Shown piece after piece: positions 1 to 9,408 of a stretch of 64,000 bases of DNA (the first letter of the stretch is position 1; each line of letters opens with the position of its first letter). The notes beneath the pieces are model-generated. The model searched no databases, had not been told where the DNA came from, and was given only the letters and a program-made list of their open reading frames with translations. This DNA is from Neoconidiobolus thromboides FSU 785 (taxonomy: Eukaryota; Entomophthoromycota; Entomophthoromycetes; Entomophthorales; Neoconidiobolaceae), in assembly GCA_025603075.1 (NCBI GenBank), contig MU626341.1:1-64000 (forward strand), written 5' to 3'. The translations under genes and the position numbers were made by a program.

Positions 1-10
1 TTTATTTACA

Positions 11-1333
11 ATGTCTATTCAATTCGATCATTTACCTATTGTTTTATTAGAAGATATATTCAAATTACTGGATCCAACTAAACTATTTGACTTACGCTTT
101 TTAAACAAATACTTATTTAATATTGCAAATAATACAATTAAATATAATTTATCTTATTCAATTTATTGTTATTATGGGAGTAATCAATATAGTATATACC
201 AAAAAAACTTTATTGAACAAAATGGAACAATGATGAGGCATTTACATTTATATGATGGTAACCTCAAATTATTAAATAAATGTCCTAATATAACATCGTT
301 AGAGATTGATGATCAAGGCGATGACTTTGATTATGATGAAGGTATTGATGAACATACTGGATTTAGTATTAAAACAAATCTAACAAAACTAAAAAAGTTA
401 GTTATTTATAACAACAATATCGGTTATCTAAAGCTATTTAGTAGTTATCTCAATCAAATTGAAGTAATTGAATTAATGGAAATAAATGAAGAGGATGTAT
501 TTGTAATGAGTATCACTAATATAGTTAAACATCTTATTCCTAATAAACTAAAGTCACTAACATTAGATATTAATAAATTAAGTCTTGATGGATTAGATAT
601 AATAAAAACAAAGTTTGTTAATCTAAAAGAGTTAAATTTAATAAACTGTAATTTTCATGATACCCTGATTAGCCTCAACCCTAATGTCAACTTTGCATCT
701 CATTTAAAATTAAAAATTGAAGGATGTTTTAGCAATAATTTTAATATCAAATTCCTTGGTAACCTGAGTTGTTTGAAGCAAATAGAATTGAAAGATACAT
801 CCACTTATTTGTTTGATATGTGTAGTGATACTGAAATAATTGAAAAAGACAATTTATTTATTTCGGGACGTTCAGACTTCAACATGCCAATTGATTATTA
901 TTTAATGAAACTGGCTGACTTAAAACAACTGTATGTTTATAATCTATCTACAGGTTTGTTTAATATACTTTCGTTATTACCAAATATACAACATCTTTTT
1001 ATTTATTCTTCACCAATCAGTACATGGGACCCGAATAAAAAGTTTGATTTAAATGAAACTGGTAAATATAAAATTGAGTTTATAAAACAAATTACAATTG
1101 ATTTCTTAATCCTTTACCTAGATGAATTTCTTTCGTTTTTATCATTTTTTCCAAATCTTCAAGTTATTAAAGTCCCATACTTTGCTTTGAAAATGAGAGA
1201 ATCGACTGTTGTCTACAATCCACCTACTTCTTTACTTCTTATTGCCTCTATCCCGTATAATTGTGATCCAGAACTCTATCAAGCATTAGACCAGATTTTT
1301 AAAATGAATTGGATAAAGTATGGGGTTGTCTGA
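11..1333 (+). CDS. F-box-like / leucine-rich protein, copy 1
   Basis: Intronless 440-residue protein. The first ~40 residues read LPIVLLEDIFKLL...L..L..VNK-like (LRFLNKYLFNIAN), the spacing of an F-box, and the remainder is an irregular leucine/isoleucine/asparagine-rich array (NLKELNLINCNF, HLKLKIEG, LKSLTLDI) typical of degenerate leucine-rich repeats. Family knowledge suggests a substrate-recognition subunit of an SCF ubiquitin ligase, but the F-box is weak and no partner is visible. A close paralogue lies in opposite orientation 3.4 kb away (439 residues, roughly four fifths identical by eye, same start context TTTATTTACAATG). Only 10 bases of its promoter are inside the window. Confidence 0.7.
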   Translation: MSIQFDHLPIVLLEDIFKLLDPTKLFDLRFLNKYLFNIANNTIKYNLSYSIYCYYGSNQYSIYQKNFIEQNGTMMRHLHLYDGNLKLLNKCPNITSLEIDDQGDDFDYDEGIDEHTGFSIKTNLTKLKKLVIYNNNIGYLKLFSSYLNQIEVIELMEINEEDVFVMSITNIVKHLIPNKLKSLTLDINKLSLDGLDIIKTKFVNLKELNLINCNFHDTLISLNPNVNFASHLKLKIEGCFSNNFNIKFLGNLSCLKQIELKDTSTYLFDMCSDTEIIEKDNLFISGRSDFNMPIDYYLMKLADLKQLYVYNLSTGLFNILSLLPNIQHLFIYSSPISTWDPNKKFDLNETGKYKIEFIKQITIDFLILYLDEFLSFLSFFPNLQVIKVPYFALKMRESTVVYNPPTSLLLIASIPYNCDPELYQALDQIFKMNWIKYGVV

Positions 1334-1628
1334 ATTAGTTTCATTATTTTATCCAATTTTTGAAAAATTCTGTATTTTAAAAACTTCGCTTAAAATTCTA
1401 TAAAATCATATCTTTTATTAAAACAAAAGTACCCGAACATAGTTCTAAATCATTCTATTGTAGCTCATAATGTAAGTTAGTTGAATTTCTACTAGATCTT
1501 AAATACATGTTCTTATAAAATTTAATTGAGAAATATTTATTATCAACTGCTTTATAACCAACATTGTAGATTTATTATCAAACAAATAAACTACTTTAAT
1601 GTTATAATTACATTATTAATATATTGCC

Positions 1629-1759
1629 AAGTTAATAAATAGCTGCATGGGAGGGAGTGGTTAGCCCCAAAACTATAATCAACCATCCCTAGATAGTACA
1701 AGTAATAATAGTCTTTACATATTATTACAGTTACTTGTTCTTTGACTATTTATTAACTT
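1629..1759. repeat. Foldback element with 14-bp perfect terminal inverted repeats
   Basis: AAGTTAATAAATAG at 1629-1642 is repeated in inverse orientation at 1746-1759. Inside, GGGAGTGGTT and AACCATCCC form a second, imperfect inverted pair. It could be a MITE remnant. It is a single copy in this window and has no clear target duplication. The rest of 1334-1924 shows no gene. Confidence 0.4.
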
Positions 1760-2169
1760 AGATATTAATAACTTAAGTAATCTTAACATTTAGCAACCTA
1801 TTTCTATCATTCAGCAAACTACTTACTTGCTTAGTAAATATCGAAATTTTTAAATTCTCTGTTATCTTCGTAAGGTAAACTGGGATCCATCTTTTGATTT
1901 TTCTGTTTTCTAGACTCTATAACTCTAATTGGAACTATATCGCTTTTTTTTTGATGTATCAGATACTGGATAACAATGTAGTTTATTGTTATGTTTAATA
2001 AAGTGTAAATACTTCTTAATGCCTTGTATCTCTATTATTCTTTTTGTATTTTTATTTCTTTTATACTTTTTAAAAATTATATCTGTTTTCCCATTATTAT
2101 TAGTCGAGTTATTAATTTTATTATGCTCACAAATAAAAGCTTCAAGCCTTGAAATTAATTGATTGATAT

Positions 2170-2268
2170 GGTGATGTTTTTTTTAGCTTCATTATTTTTT
2201 CCATCTTTTAAGCGCTATTTGAGCGGAAAGATTGCTAATAAAATTCTTAAACACAAAAATACATCCCC
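2170..2268 (-). mobile_element. MITE family M1, complete copy
   Basis: 99 bp in reverse orientation (core TTTAAGCGCTATTTGAG), flanked by ATAT at 2166-2169 and 2269-2272. It is inserted in the 3' part of the relic transposase gene. The interrupted reading frame resumes in phase on the far side. Confidence 0.85.
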
Positions 2269-2422
2269 ATATCTTCTATTTTACCTAACGCTTTAAAACT
2301 ACTTTCCCATTCTGAAAGGTTTCCAAAATGTCCATCAACTATATTTTTTCCATGATGCTCAGCAAAAAAATTAAGATTAACGTTCAAACTGCTGTTTATT
2401 TTATGAATTCCTTTAAACATAT

Positions 2423-2521
2423 GGGGATGTATTTTTGTATTTAAGAATTTTACTAATAATTTTTCCACTCAAATAGCGCTTAAAAGATGGAAAAAGTAAT
2501 GAAGTTAAAAAAAACACTCCC
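2423..2521 (+). mobile_element. MITE family M1, complete copy
   Basis: 99 bp in forward orientation: GGGGATGT start, core CTCAAATAGCGCTTAAAA, imperfect ACACTCCC end. Flanked by ATAT at 2419-2422 and 2522-2525. It splits the relic transposase between its second acidic block and the FFAEHHGK block. One ATAT copy alone keeps the frame open. Confidence 0.88.
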
Positions 2522-2899
2522 ATATAGTGTAGAAACTCTTAGGATCTAAAATGATTTCCTGTATCTGCCCATATATTAACTTTTGTAAACTTTTTAAATA
2601 AAAGCTCTGTAGAGATCAAATTGATTAAACAATCTCTTGCATATGCTGAATCATGATTCAATATTTCAGATAAATAATCAAAGTAAACTTTGCCTATTGT
2701 TTTATCATCTTTTAAATATAAAACACCAAAATACAATACTGATATAGCTTGTTTATTATAATGATCTAAATTTATTGAATCTGGTCTTGTCCCTATTTCC
2801 ATATTTTGTTTAAAATCTAAAATTATCATACAACTTTTATTATTTAATTTTTTAACATTTTCATTAAATGTGTTTTTTTGAGTATGTGAAATATCACTT

Positions 2900-3348
2900 T
2901 GTCAGTCCCATGGTTAATTATAGCATAACAATCGCCTAAGCTGTTGTGTTCTCGAGTTTAGAGAAAATCAATCCCACATTCTTAGTTTGATTTGCTATGA
3001 GAATTTCTAGCTTCACCCCAAATAATATCATCCTCTCGTTTTGATGTTTATACTTATCGGAGTATAAAAGAGATTCTAAAACATAATAGCTCGAGGCTTT
3101 TTAACTGAATTACTCCCTGATATCTCATACATTCAATAAAACCACTAAGTTTACTTAATAGTATTTTACGTAGATTTTACATTATTATCGTCTAGTCTAT
3201 TTGTCTTGTATAGTCTGTAGCCTATTATGTACCATTCTTCATAATTCAAGCCTATCTTAGTCACATAAATTAAGACTTTTTGACTTATGGTGCAGTCAAC
3301 CAGGCAACAACTGTTTTTGACTCCAATCACTGAGTGCCAGATTTCACA
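2900..3348 (+). mobile_element. Solo LTR-like element, copy 1
   Basis: A ~449-bp unit starting TGTCAG and ending ATTTCACA (TGT...ACA ends) is shared at high identity with 31913-32365. It contains a TATA box (TATAAAA near 3063) followed by AATAAAA near 3135, the order expected of LTR promoter and polyadenylation signals. It interrupts the relic transposase. The flanking reading frame (…CVDT / SDISHTQK…) is continuous across it, so it is an insertion. No clear target-site duplication is present. Confidence 0.65.
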
Positions 3349-3619
3349 AGTGTCAACACAGAATTTACATAATTTGTATAATTTTTCTTCTTCATTGAAA
3401 ATTTCTTGTATCTCTGCTTTGTTTTTTGTTGTATTTATTTTATTTTCAAATAACTTTTTTCTAACTATATACTGGTTACATGTATTACATAGATCTGTTT
3501 TTCTTGCTGCATTTTCGAAATTACTTCGTGTATATTTAATGTTGACCTAGCTACTACTTTATCTTTTAGATCATTCAAATATTTACTATATACCATTCTT
3601 CTACTTTTATTTAATATAT

Positions 3620-3718
3620 GGGAGTGTTTTTTTTAACTTCATTATTTTTTCCATTTTTTAAGTGCTATTTGAGCGGAAATTTTCTTAGTAAAATTCTTAA
3701 ATACAAAAATACATCCCC
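3620..3718 (-). mobile_element. MITE family M1, complete copy
   Basis: 99 bp in reverse orientation, flanked by ATAT at 3616-3619 and 3719-3722. It sits in the N-terminal half of the relic transposase, where the host frame is already damaged. Confidence 0.85.
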
Positions 3719-3954
3719 ATATATATTATCTGACGAATATTTAGTATCATTATTTTTTTAATTAAATCTTAATGAAATAGTTGAATTATTTAGTGAATGT
3801 TATACAATAGTTTCAATTTGCTCATCTAGTTTTTTTTATATTTTTAATAATAGGTTTTAATGTTGATATTTTATTATTATTAGTTGTTCTTGAATAATCA
3901 TATTGATTTCTGTTTATGTTAAACCTAAAACTTTCAGATTCATCAAAAGAATAT

Positions 3955-4052
3955 GGAGATGTTTTTTTTTATTTAAGAATTTTACTAACAATCTTTCCAC
4001 TTAAATAGCACTTAAAAAATGGAAAAGTAATGAAATCAAAAAAAACGTCCCC
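3955..4052 (+). mobile_element. MITE family M1, complete copy
   Basis: 98 bp in forward orientation with GGAGATGT and ACGTCCCC ends, flanked by ATAT at 3951-3954 and 4053-4056. The host transposase frame (NIASVY / SFDESESF) is continuous across the insertion. Confidence 0.87.
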
Positions 4053-4247
4053 ATATACTGAAGCTATATTTGATAATAACACTACTTGTTGATTTTTATT
4101 TGCTGTTTCTCTCAAAGTACTAGTTTTATACATTACTTGATTGAGTTTATTATTATCAATAGTAAACTTTGATAATAGATCTTTTCTTTGTTTTGTTTTA
4201 TTATAAAATTCCATTTCGAAGTTTAGTAATGAAAGTTTAGTTTCCAT

Positions 4248-4762
4248 TTTATTCCTATTTTGACAAAAAATAAAGTCAAATAACCCTATTCATATAATTA
4301 TACAGTTATGTATTATATATTTGTTAAATATTTAACAGAAATAACATAAAATGTATAGTTAGAGAAATCAGCTATTTAAAAAAAGGAGACAATTAAAATG
4401 TTTTTAAAGTCAAATAGAGAGATTTAATTTTAACCTTTTCAGATTTAACCATCACATTAAGAACTTACAAATTTAAATGGTTAAAATTTGGATTAATTTG
4501 CAAATTCTGAAATCAGTTCCGGACAACCTTGTATTATGTTATTAAAGAGGATACTTTGGTACATTTGCTTGATTAAATAAAACTATTGGAAAAGAGTAAG
4601 ATAGAAGCTTTTTAGATGTTATGTTGATATTTAAAGTATTTATTTTAATTGATAGTGTTAAATTTAAACATTAAAATCCCTTCATTTAAAAACTATTATT
4701 AATATTAAAGAATTCATTATTTCACTATTATAACTACAATAATACCAAGTAAAACAATTCAA
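4248..4762. other. No gene seen
   Basis: AT-rich spacer between the relic transposase start and the 3' end of the second F-box-like gene. No open frame or repeat was recognised. Confidence 0.5.
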
Positions 4763-6082
4763 TTAGACTCCATACTTTATCCAATTTATTTTAAAAATTT
4801 GGTCTAATGCTTGATAGAGTTCTGGATCACAATTATATGGGATAGGGGCAATAAGAAGTAAAGAAGTAGGTGGATTGTAGACAACAGTCGATTCTCTCAT
4901 TCTCAAAGCAAAGTATGGGACTTTAATAACTTGAAGATTTGGAAAAAATGATAAAAACGAAAGAAATTCATCTAGGTAAAGGATTAAGAAATCAACTGTA
5001 ATTTGTTTTATAAACTCAAATTTATATTTATCAGTTTCACTTAAATCAGACTTTTGAAATAAACTATCATTATCAATTGATAAACGGCCAATAAAAAGAT
5101 GTTGTATATTTGGTAATAATGAAAGTATGTTAAAAAAGCCTGTAGATAGAGTATAAATATAAAATTGTTTTGAGTAGGCTAATTTTGTTAGATAATGATC
5201 AATTGGCATGTTGAAATCTGAACGTCCCGAAACAAATAAATTGTCTTTTTCGATTAGCTTAGTATCGCTACATATATCAAATAAATAAGTGGATGTATCT
5301 CTCAATTCTATTTGTCTTAAACAATTCAAATTACCAAGGAGCTTAATATTAAAATCATCATGAAAGTATCCTTCAATGTTTAATTTTAAATGAGATGCAA
5401 AATTGACATTAGAGTTAAGGTTAATTGATCTACTAGTAAAATCACAGTTTATTAAATTTAACTCTTTTAGATTAACAAACTTTGTTTTTATTATATCTAA
5501 TCCATCAAGATTTAATTCCTCAATATCTAATGTTAATGACTTTAGTTTATTAGGAATAAGATGTTTAACTATATTATTGATACTTATTACAAATACATGC
5601 TCTTCATTTATTTCCCTTAATTCAATTGTTTCAATTTGATTGAGATAACTACTAAATAACTTTAAATAACCAATAATATTGTTGTTATAAATGACTAACT
5701 TTTTTAGTTTTGTTAGATTTTTTTTAATACTAAATCCAATATGTTGATCAATACCTTCATCATAACCAAAGTCATCGCCTTGACCAATAATTTGTAACGA
5801 TGTTATATTAGGACAACTATTTAATAATTCAAGGTTGTTGTTACTTAAATATATATGCTTCATCATTGTTCCATTTTGTTCAATAAAGTTTTGTTGGTAT
5901 ATTCTATACTGATCACTCCCATAATAACAAACTGAATAAGATAAATTATATTTAATTGTATTATTTGCAATATTAAATAAGTATTTGTTTAAAAAGCGTA
6001 AGTCAAATAGTTCAGTTGGTCCTAATAATTTGAATATATCTTCTAATAAAACAATAGGTAAATGATCGAATTGAATAGACAT
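4763..6082 (-). CDS. F-box-like / leucine-rich protein, copy 2
   Basis: Intronless 439-residue paralogue of the gene at 11-1333, in inverted orientation. The first 38 residues are nearly identical (LPIVLLEDIFKLLGPTELF), and similarity runs to the last residues (IFKINWIKYGV). Differences are mostly substitutions plus small indels, with no stop or frameshift in either copy, so both look under selection. The shared upstream string TTTATTTACA directly before ATG shows that the duplication includes the start context. The 3' flanks are unrelated. A ubiquitin-ligase adaptor role is inferred only from the F-box-like N-terminus. Confidence 0.7.
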   Translation of the reverse strand: MSIQFDHLPIVLLEDIFKLLGPTELFDLRFLNKYLFNIANNTIKYNLSYSVCYYGSDQYRIYQQNFIEQNGTMMKHIYLSNNNLELLNSCPNITSLQIIGQGDDFGYDEGIDQHIGFSIKKNLTKLKKLVIYNNNIIGYLKLFSSYLNQIETIELREINEEHVFVISINNIVKHLIPNKLKSLTLDIEELNLDGLDIIKTKFVNLKELNLINCDFTSRSINLNSNVNFASHLKLNIEGYFHDDFNIKLLGNLNCLRQIELRDTSTYLFDICSDTKLIEKDNLFVSGRSDFNMPIDHYLTKLAYSKQFYIYTLSTGFFNILSLLPNIQHLFIGRLSIDNDSLFQKSDLSETDKYKFEFIKQITVDFLILYLDEFLSFLSFFPNLQVIKVPYFALRMRESTVVYNPPTSLLLIAPIPYNCDPELYQALDQIFKINWIKYGV

Positions 6083-6831
6083 TGTAAATAAAATCTATAA
6101 AACAACTTATTTTTTTATTTTATATATTTTTGAAGTTGATTTATTTGGTAAATTATGTAACTTTGGACCTTAATTGGTTACTTTTTATTTAATCCAATTA
6201 AAATTAGTAATGTGTGTAAAAATGTTCTTATATATTTTACTTTTATTCTGTATATAGTAAATTAATTTTATATGTTGATTTATTTAGTAAATACAAGAAT
6301 AATATTATATTATTATTTGATATTTTATTCGAGTTCTAAATTTACTCCACTTTATAAGGACCACATGTTTTTTATATTTTATTATCATTTTATTATTTTA
6401 TAAATGTTTATTTTAAGCCAGTAAGTCAATGTTGTAAAATCGATCAAATATAAAGATATGGGTGAATATTGTTTTATTGCTTCAAGCTTATGAATGTTAA
6501 GATCTATTTCGATATTAATTATCTATCAAACTCTTTAATATTTTATTTGATATTTTTATTATTACTTGAATTATCAATCAAAGTTATATTATTTAACATT
6601 TAAAACTCAAAGTAATAAACATAATAAAGATACTTACTATTGAGATCATTTGGTTATATTTTACTATCGCTTTATTTGTTTATTCAAATTAGTATATTAA
6701 AAACAATGATAGGTTGCATTTGTTCTTTAAGAATTAAAAGTTAAAGTTTGAGCCTTATAAAATATTAATGAATATAAATAGAATATTACAAAAGTTACAA
6801 AATATTTGTTTTTTAATTAAAGAAATATAAA
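6083..6831. promoter_or_regulatory. Divergent intergenic region
   Basis: About 750 bp of very AT-rich DNA between the minus-strand F-box-like gene and the plus-strand glutathione transferase. It must carry both promoters. No individual element is distinctive enough to name. Confidence 0.35.
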
Positions 6832-7650
6832 ATGATTGAACTTTACGATTTGGTAAACAAGAAAGATGGCAATCATTTTAGTCCATTTTCATGGCGTAGT
6901 ATAATGGCTTTAAAACACAAAGTAAATCGATTTGTTGTATGTTGTTAATGATTTTAATATTGACTTGAATTATTATAGGGGATCGAATTCACTCAACATG
7001 GCCTTACATTTACTGAAATTAATGAACAAATACCAAAACTAAGGTAAGTAAATAGTTAGTTTTTAATATTTATTAACTTACATTACATTAATTAATATTA
7101 TAAAAGTAATGGAGAGTGGGATAAAGTACCATTTATAAAATTTGATAATAATAATATTGTTTATGATTCCACTAAGATAGCTGATTATCTTGAAGAAAGA
7201 TACCCTGGAAACCCATTATTCCCAAATGGTCGTTATTTTTCCAGTTTTTTGGAGAATCATGCTAACATCTTTGCACCTTTATTTCAATCTATTATATTAA
7301 ATGTTTATGATTCTTTATTACCAAAAGATCAAGAATATTTTCGTAAAACTAGAGAAGCTTGGTTTGGAATGACATTGGAGGAGTTTGCTGGTAAAAAAGA
7401 AGGTCACAAAGAAGCAATAGAAAAGCTATTCTTACCTTTTCGTATGAGTTTAGTTAATATTAAATATTTAGAAGGAGACAAACCAAGTTATTCTGACTAT
7501 GTTCTGTTTGGTCACCTCAAATTTGTTCAAATGACTTCCATTTCTACCTTCGATATGATTGTTACTAATCATCAAGATCAATCTTTAAAAGACTGGTGGG
7601 ATTCTATTCAAAGTCTTAATGATGGCTTTGCTGCTTCTTTTAAACCTTAG
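6832..7650 (+). CDS. Glutathione S-transferase, etherase-like
   Basis: Three exons (6832-6921, 6979-7043, 7107-7650) with GT-AG introns of 57 and 63 bp encode 232 residues. The N-terminal thioredoxin-like domain has YDLVNKK then NHFSPFSWRSIMAL, the SPFxWR active-site signature of the bacterial-etherase-like (LigE/FuA) class of fungal GSTs. It is followed by VPFIKF and DSTKIADYLEERYP, the cis-Pro and glutathione gamma-glutamyl binding motifs. The C-terminal helical domain ends in WWDSIQSLNDGF. The length is normal for the class. The likely role is cytosolic glutathione conjugation or reductive ether cleavage. The substrate is unknown. Neighbouring genes offer no pathway context. Confidence 0.88.
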
Positions 7651-7811
7651 TTTGATAATATTAAGATAAACTGAAAATAAAAATATACTTAATATATTAT
7701 CATGTATAACTATATATAATTTATTATAATTTGAGATAAGACGGAGGACCTTTTTGAGGTGATGATAATGTATTTCAAGTAATTTAGTATTTATTTGCCT
7801 AGACACAATGT

Positions 7812-7908
7812 GGAAATGTGTTTTTTTGTTTAAGAATTTTACTAACAATCTTTCTGCTCAAATAGCGCTTAAAAAATGGAAAAGTAATGAAATAAAAAAA
7901 ACATCCCC
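7812..7908 (+). mobile_element. MITE family M1, complete copy
   Basis: 97 bp in forward orientation, flanked by ATGT (7808-7811) and ATAT (7909-7912), a duplication with one mismatch. It is 160 bp downstream of the glutathione transferase stop. Confidence 0.82.
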
Positions 7909-7925
7909 ATATAGTTATAATATTT

Positions 7926-8022
7926 GAGGATGTTTTTTTGGCTTCATCACTTTTTCCCTTTTAGGCACCATTTGAGTGAGAAAAATCATTAGTAAAATTC
8001 TCAAACACAAAAATACATTCTT
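7926..8022 (-). mobile_element. MITE family M1, complete copy
   Basis: 97 bp in reverse orientation, flanked by perfect ATTT at 7922-7925 and 8023-8026. It lies 17 bp from the preceding copy, forming a tail-to-tail inverted pair. Confidence 0.82.
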
Positions 8023-8251
8023 ATTTCTATTAAATGTTAAACAAGTAAAAAGTAATAAAAATTGTTATACATATCATTTTTTATGTTGTATTTTAAAATT
8101 TAGGCTATGGCTTAAATTATTCATTACTATTTTATACTTCAGAAGATTCGATAAGCTGTTTAATGGAAAAACTTTATAGCTACTGTATCATACCTTAATC
8201 AAAGCATTTACACATCTGTCCAAGTGGGCTACATTTTGTTTAAAATTGAGT

Positions 8252-8280
8252 CACAGTTTCTACAACTCTATTGTGACTTA
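8252..8280 (+). repeat. Fragment resembling the Tc1-like MITE end at 52320
   Basis: CAGTTTCTACAACTC followed by TATTGTGAC matches 19 of 24 positions of the terminal repeat at 52320-52343. No partner end is nearby, so it would be a broken relic or chance. The rest of 8027-8500 shows no gene. Confidence 0.3.
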
Positions 8281-8470
8281 AATAATCATTCATTAAAAAA
8301 TAAAATTTAATAAAATCAGAATAAGTTATAAATACTTGGACATTAAAAAACTAAAAAAATAAACATTTGACTCTAGAAATTACTGCAAGTCATAATATAG
8401 TTGCAGGAGTATTTAAGATAAAATTACATATTTCAAAAGTAACAATTAAATTCATTTAAGATTGTTATAA

Positions 8471-8518
8471 AAAAATCAATATTAATGGATGATCTAACAG
8501 TAAAGAAAGATATATAAA
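8471..8518 (+). promoter_or_regulatory. Promoter block shared by two secreted-peptide genes (copy 1)
   Basis: AAAAATCAATATTAA (8471-8485), GGATGATC (8487-8494) and a TATA box TATATAAA (8511-8518) lie 45-90 bp before the ATG at 8563. The same order of blocks precedes the paralogue at 9145. Confidence 0.6.
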
Positions 8519-8562
8519 TATAAAATAGAAATCAATCGAAATTAGCTTCAAAATTATAAAAA

Positions 8563-8826
8563 ATGAGAAATTTCAATCTACTCTGTCTAATACTATTCTT
8601 TTTTATATTTATACTCAGTAACAGTAGTGAAAAGTTAATATCTAGTGGAAAAATAAGCAAAGGTAGTAGACATTTACTATCTTTATTTGGTTTTGGTTTT
8701 GGATCTCAAGCTATTGCAGGTGCTTTTGTTTTTATTATTAGTAAAGCTATAGAGACAATTACTCGAAAGATATTCAAAACAGTTACTACTCCACTTTTAA
8801 AAGCTAAAAAGAAACTAATCAAATAG
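8563..8826 (+). CDS. Small secreted cationic protein, tandem copy 1
   Basis: Intronless, 87 residues. Residues 1-20 (MRNFNLLCLILFFFIFILSN) form a signal peptide. The mature part has a glycine/alanine/phenylalanine hydrophobic stretch (FGFGFGSQAIAGAFVFII) and a strongly basic C-terminus (LLKAKKKLIK). There are no cysteines in the mature part. The gene at 9145 is a tandem paralogue with the same length, the same MRNFNL start and the same SPLLKAK-K-LI end. I do not recognise the family. The shape, an amphipathic cationic secreted peptide, fits a membrane-active or effector-type protein, which is inference only. Confidence 0.7.
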   Translation: MRNFNLLCLILFFFIFILSNSSEKLISSGKISKGSRHLLSLFGFGFGSQAIAGAFVFIISKAIETITRKIFKTVTTPLLKAKKKLIK

Positions 8827-9055
8827 AGTCTTATCACTCAATAAACTATTTATCTTTTTGTGAATAGAATTTATGTTATCATGTTGACTTTTAAGCTATT
8901 CCAAAAACTTCCTTGAAGAAATTTATAGAGATTTTATATAGCATTTTTAATGTAATATAAACAGTTGTATTTAAGGTAATTTATATTTATAAAGCATTTT
9001 TTTAATATTTTGAAAGGTATAAATTAATTTAAAAAGACAATTTGGGAAAATTAAT

Positions 9056-9106
9056 AAAAATCAATATTAAACTTTGGATGATCAGAAAATAAAAAAAGTA
9101 TATAAA
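9056..9106 (+). promoter_or_regulatory. Promoter block shared by two secreted-peptide genes (copy 2)
   Basis: AAAAATCAATATTAA (9056-9070), GGATGATC (9076-9083) and TATATAAA (9099-9106), 39 bp before the ATG at 9145. The conservation with 8471-8518 shows that the promoter was duplicated with the gene. Confidence 0.6.
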
Positions 9107-9144
9107 AAAGATAATCAATAAATACAGGCTTAATATTACAAAAA

Positions 9145-9408
9145 ATGAGGAATTTTAATTTGATATATTTGACAGTAGTCCTTTTAATTCTTATACTTAG
9201 TAGTTATGGTAAAGAGCTGATTGATAGTAGAAAAGTAAGTAAGGGTAGTGGAAAAGTATTATCATTTTTAGGCGTTGATTTTAAATATCAAGTTGCTGCA
9301 AGTGTTGCTGTATTTGTAGCTAGTAAAGTTGCACAAGGAGTGGTTATAAAATCTGCTAAAAAAATTACATCCCCGCTTTTAAAAGCTAAAAGTAAATTAA
9401 TTAACTAA
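9145..9408 (+). CDS. Small secreted cationic protein, tandem copy 2
   Basis: Intronless, 87 residues, a paralogue of the gene 582 bp upstream. The signal peptide is MRNFNLIYLTVVLLILILSS. The central alanine/valine-rich segment (YQVAASVAVFVASKVAQG) is more helix-like than in copy 1, and the basic tail is KITSPLLKAKSKLIN. The two copies keep length, charge pattern and both ends while the centre has diverged. Function unknown. Confidence 0.7.
   Translation: MRNFNLIYLTVVLLILILSSYGKELIDSRKVSKGSGKVLSFLGVDFKYQVAASVAVFVASKVAQGVVIKSAKKITSPLLKAKSKLIN

Larger units (their letters stand above)
1925..4247 (-). pseudogene. Relic DDE transposase gene, interrupted by four MITEs and one solo LTR
   Basis: Read on the minus strand after skipping the inserted repeats, six segments (4247-4057, 3954-3723, 3619-3349, 2899-2526, 2422-2273, 2169-1925) give a ~470-residue protein beginning METKLSLLNFEM and ending KKKRYSSN. 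Visible parts in order are a CxxC...CxxC pair (DLCNTCNQY, LCKFCVDT), a first acidic residue in ILDFKQNM, a second in IWADTGNHFRS, and a third block NFFAEHHGKNIVDGHF. These are consistent with a DDE-type catalytic core. The reading frame continues exactly across the MITEs at 3955, 2423 and 2170 and across the LTR. Damage includes a TGA near 3810, a frameshift near 3500 and a TAA just after HFRS. The superfamily is not certain; Sola-like is one possibility. No terminal repeats of the parent transposon were identified. Confidence 0.75.

Noticed and set aside
3287-3550. 87-codon plus-strand open frame
   Set aside because: It spans the LTR end and the reverse strand of the relic transposase. The transposase reading explains this DNA better.
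5403-5639. Plus-strand open frame opposite the second F-box-like gene
   Set aside because: Antisense shadow of a well-supported gene. The same applies to frames at 11128-11391, 12454-12819, 15489-15803, 27310-27537, 33805-33990 and 44547-44744.
7585-8179. Open frames across the two MITEs at 7812-8022
   Set aside because: They consist largely of MITE sequence and recur wherever a MITE copy lies.
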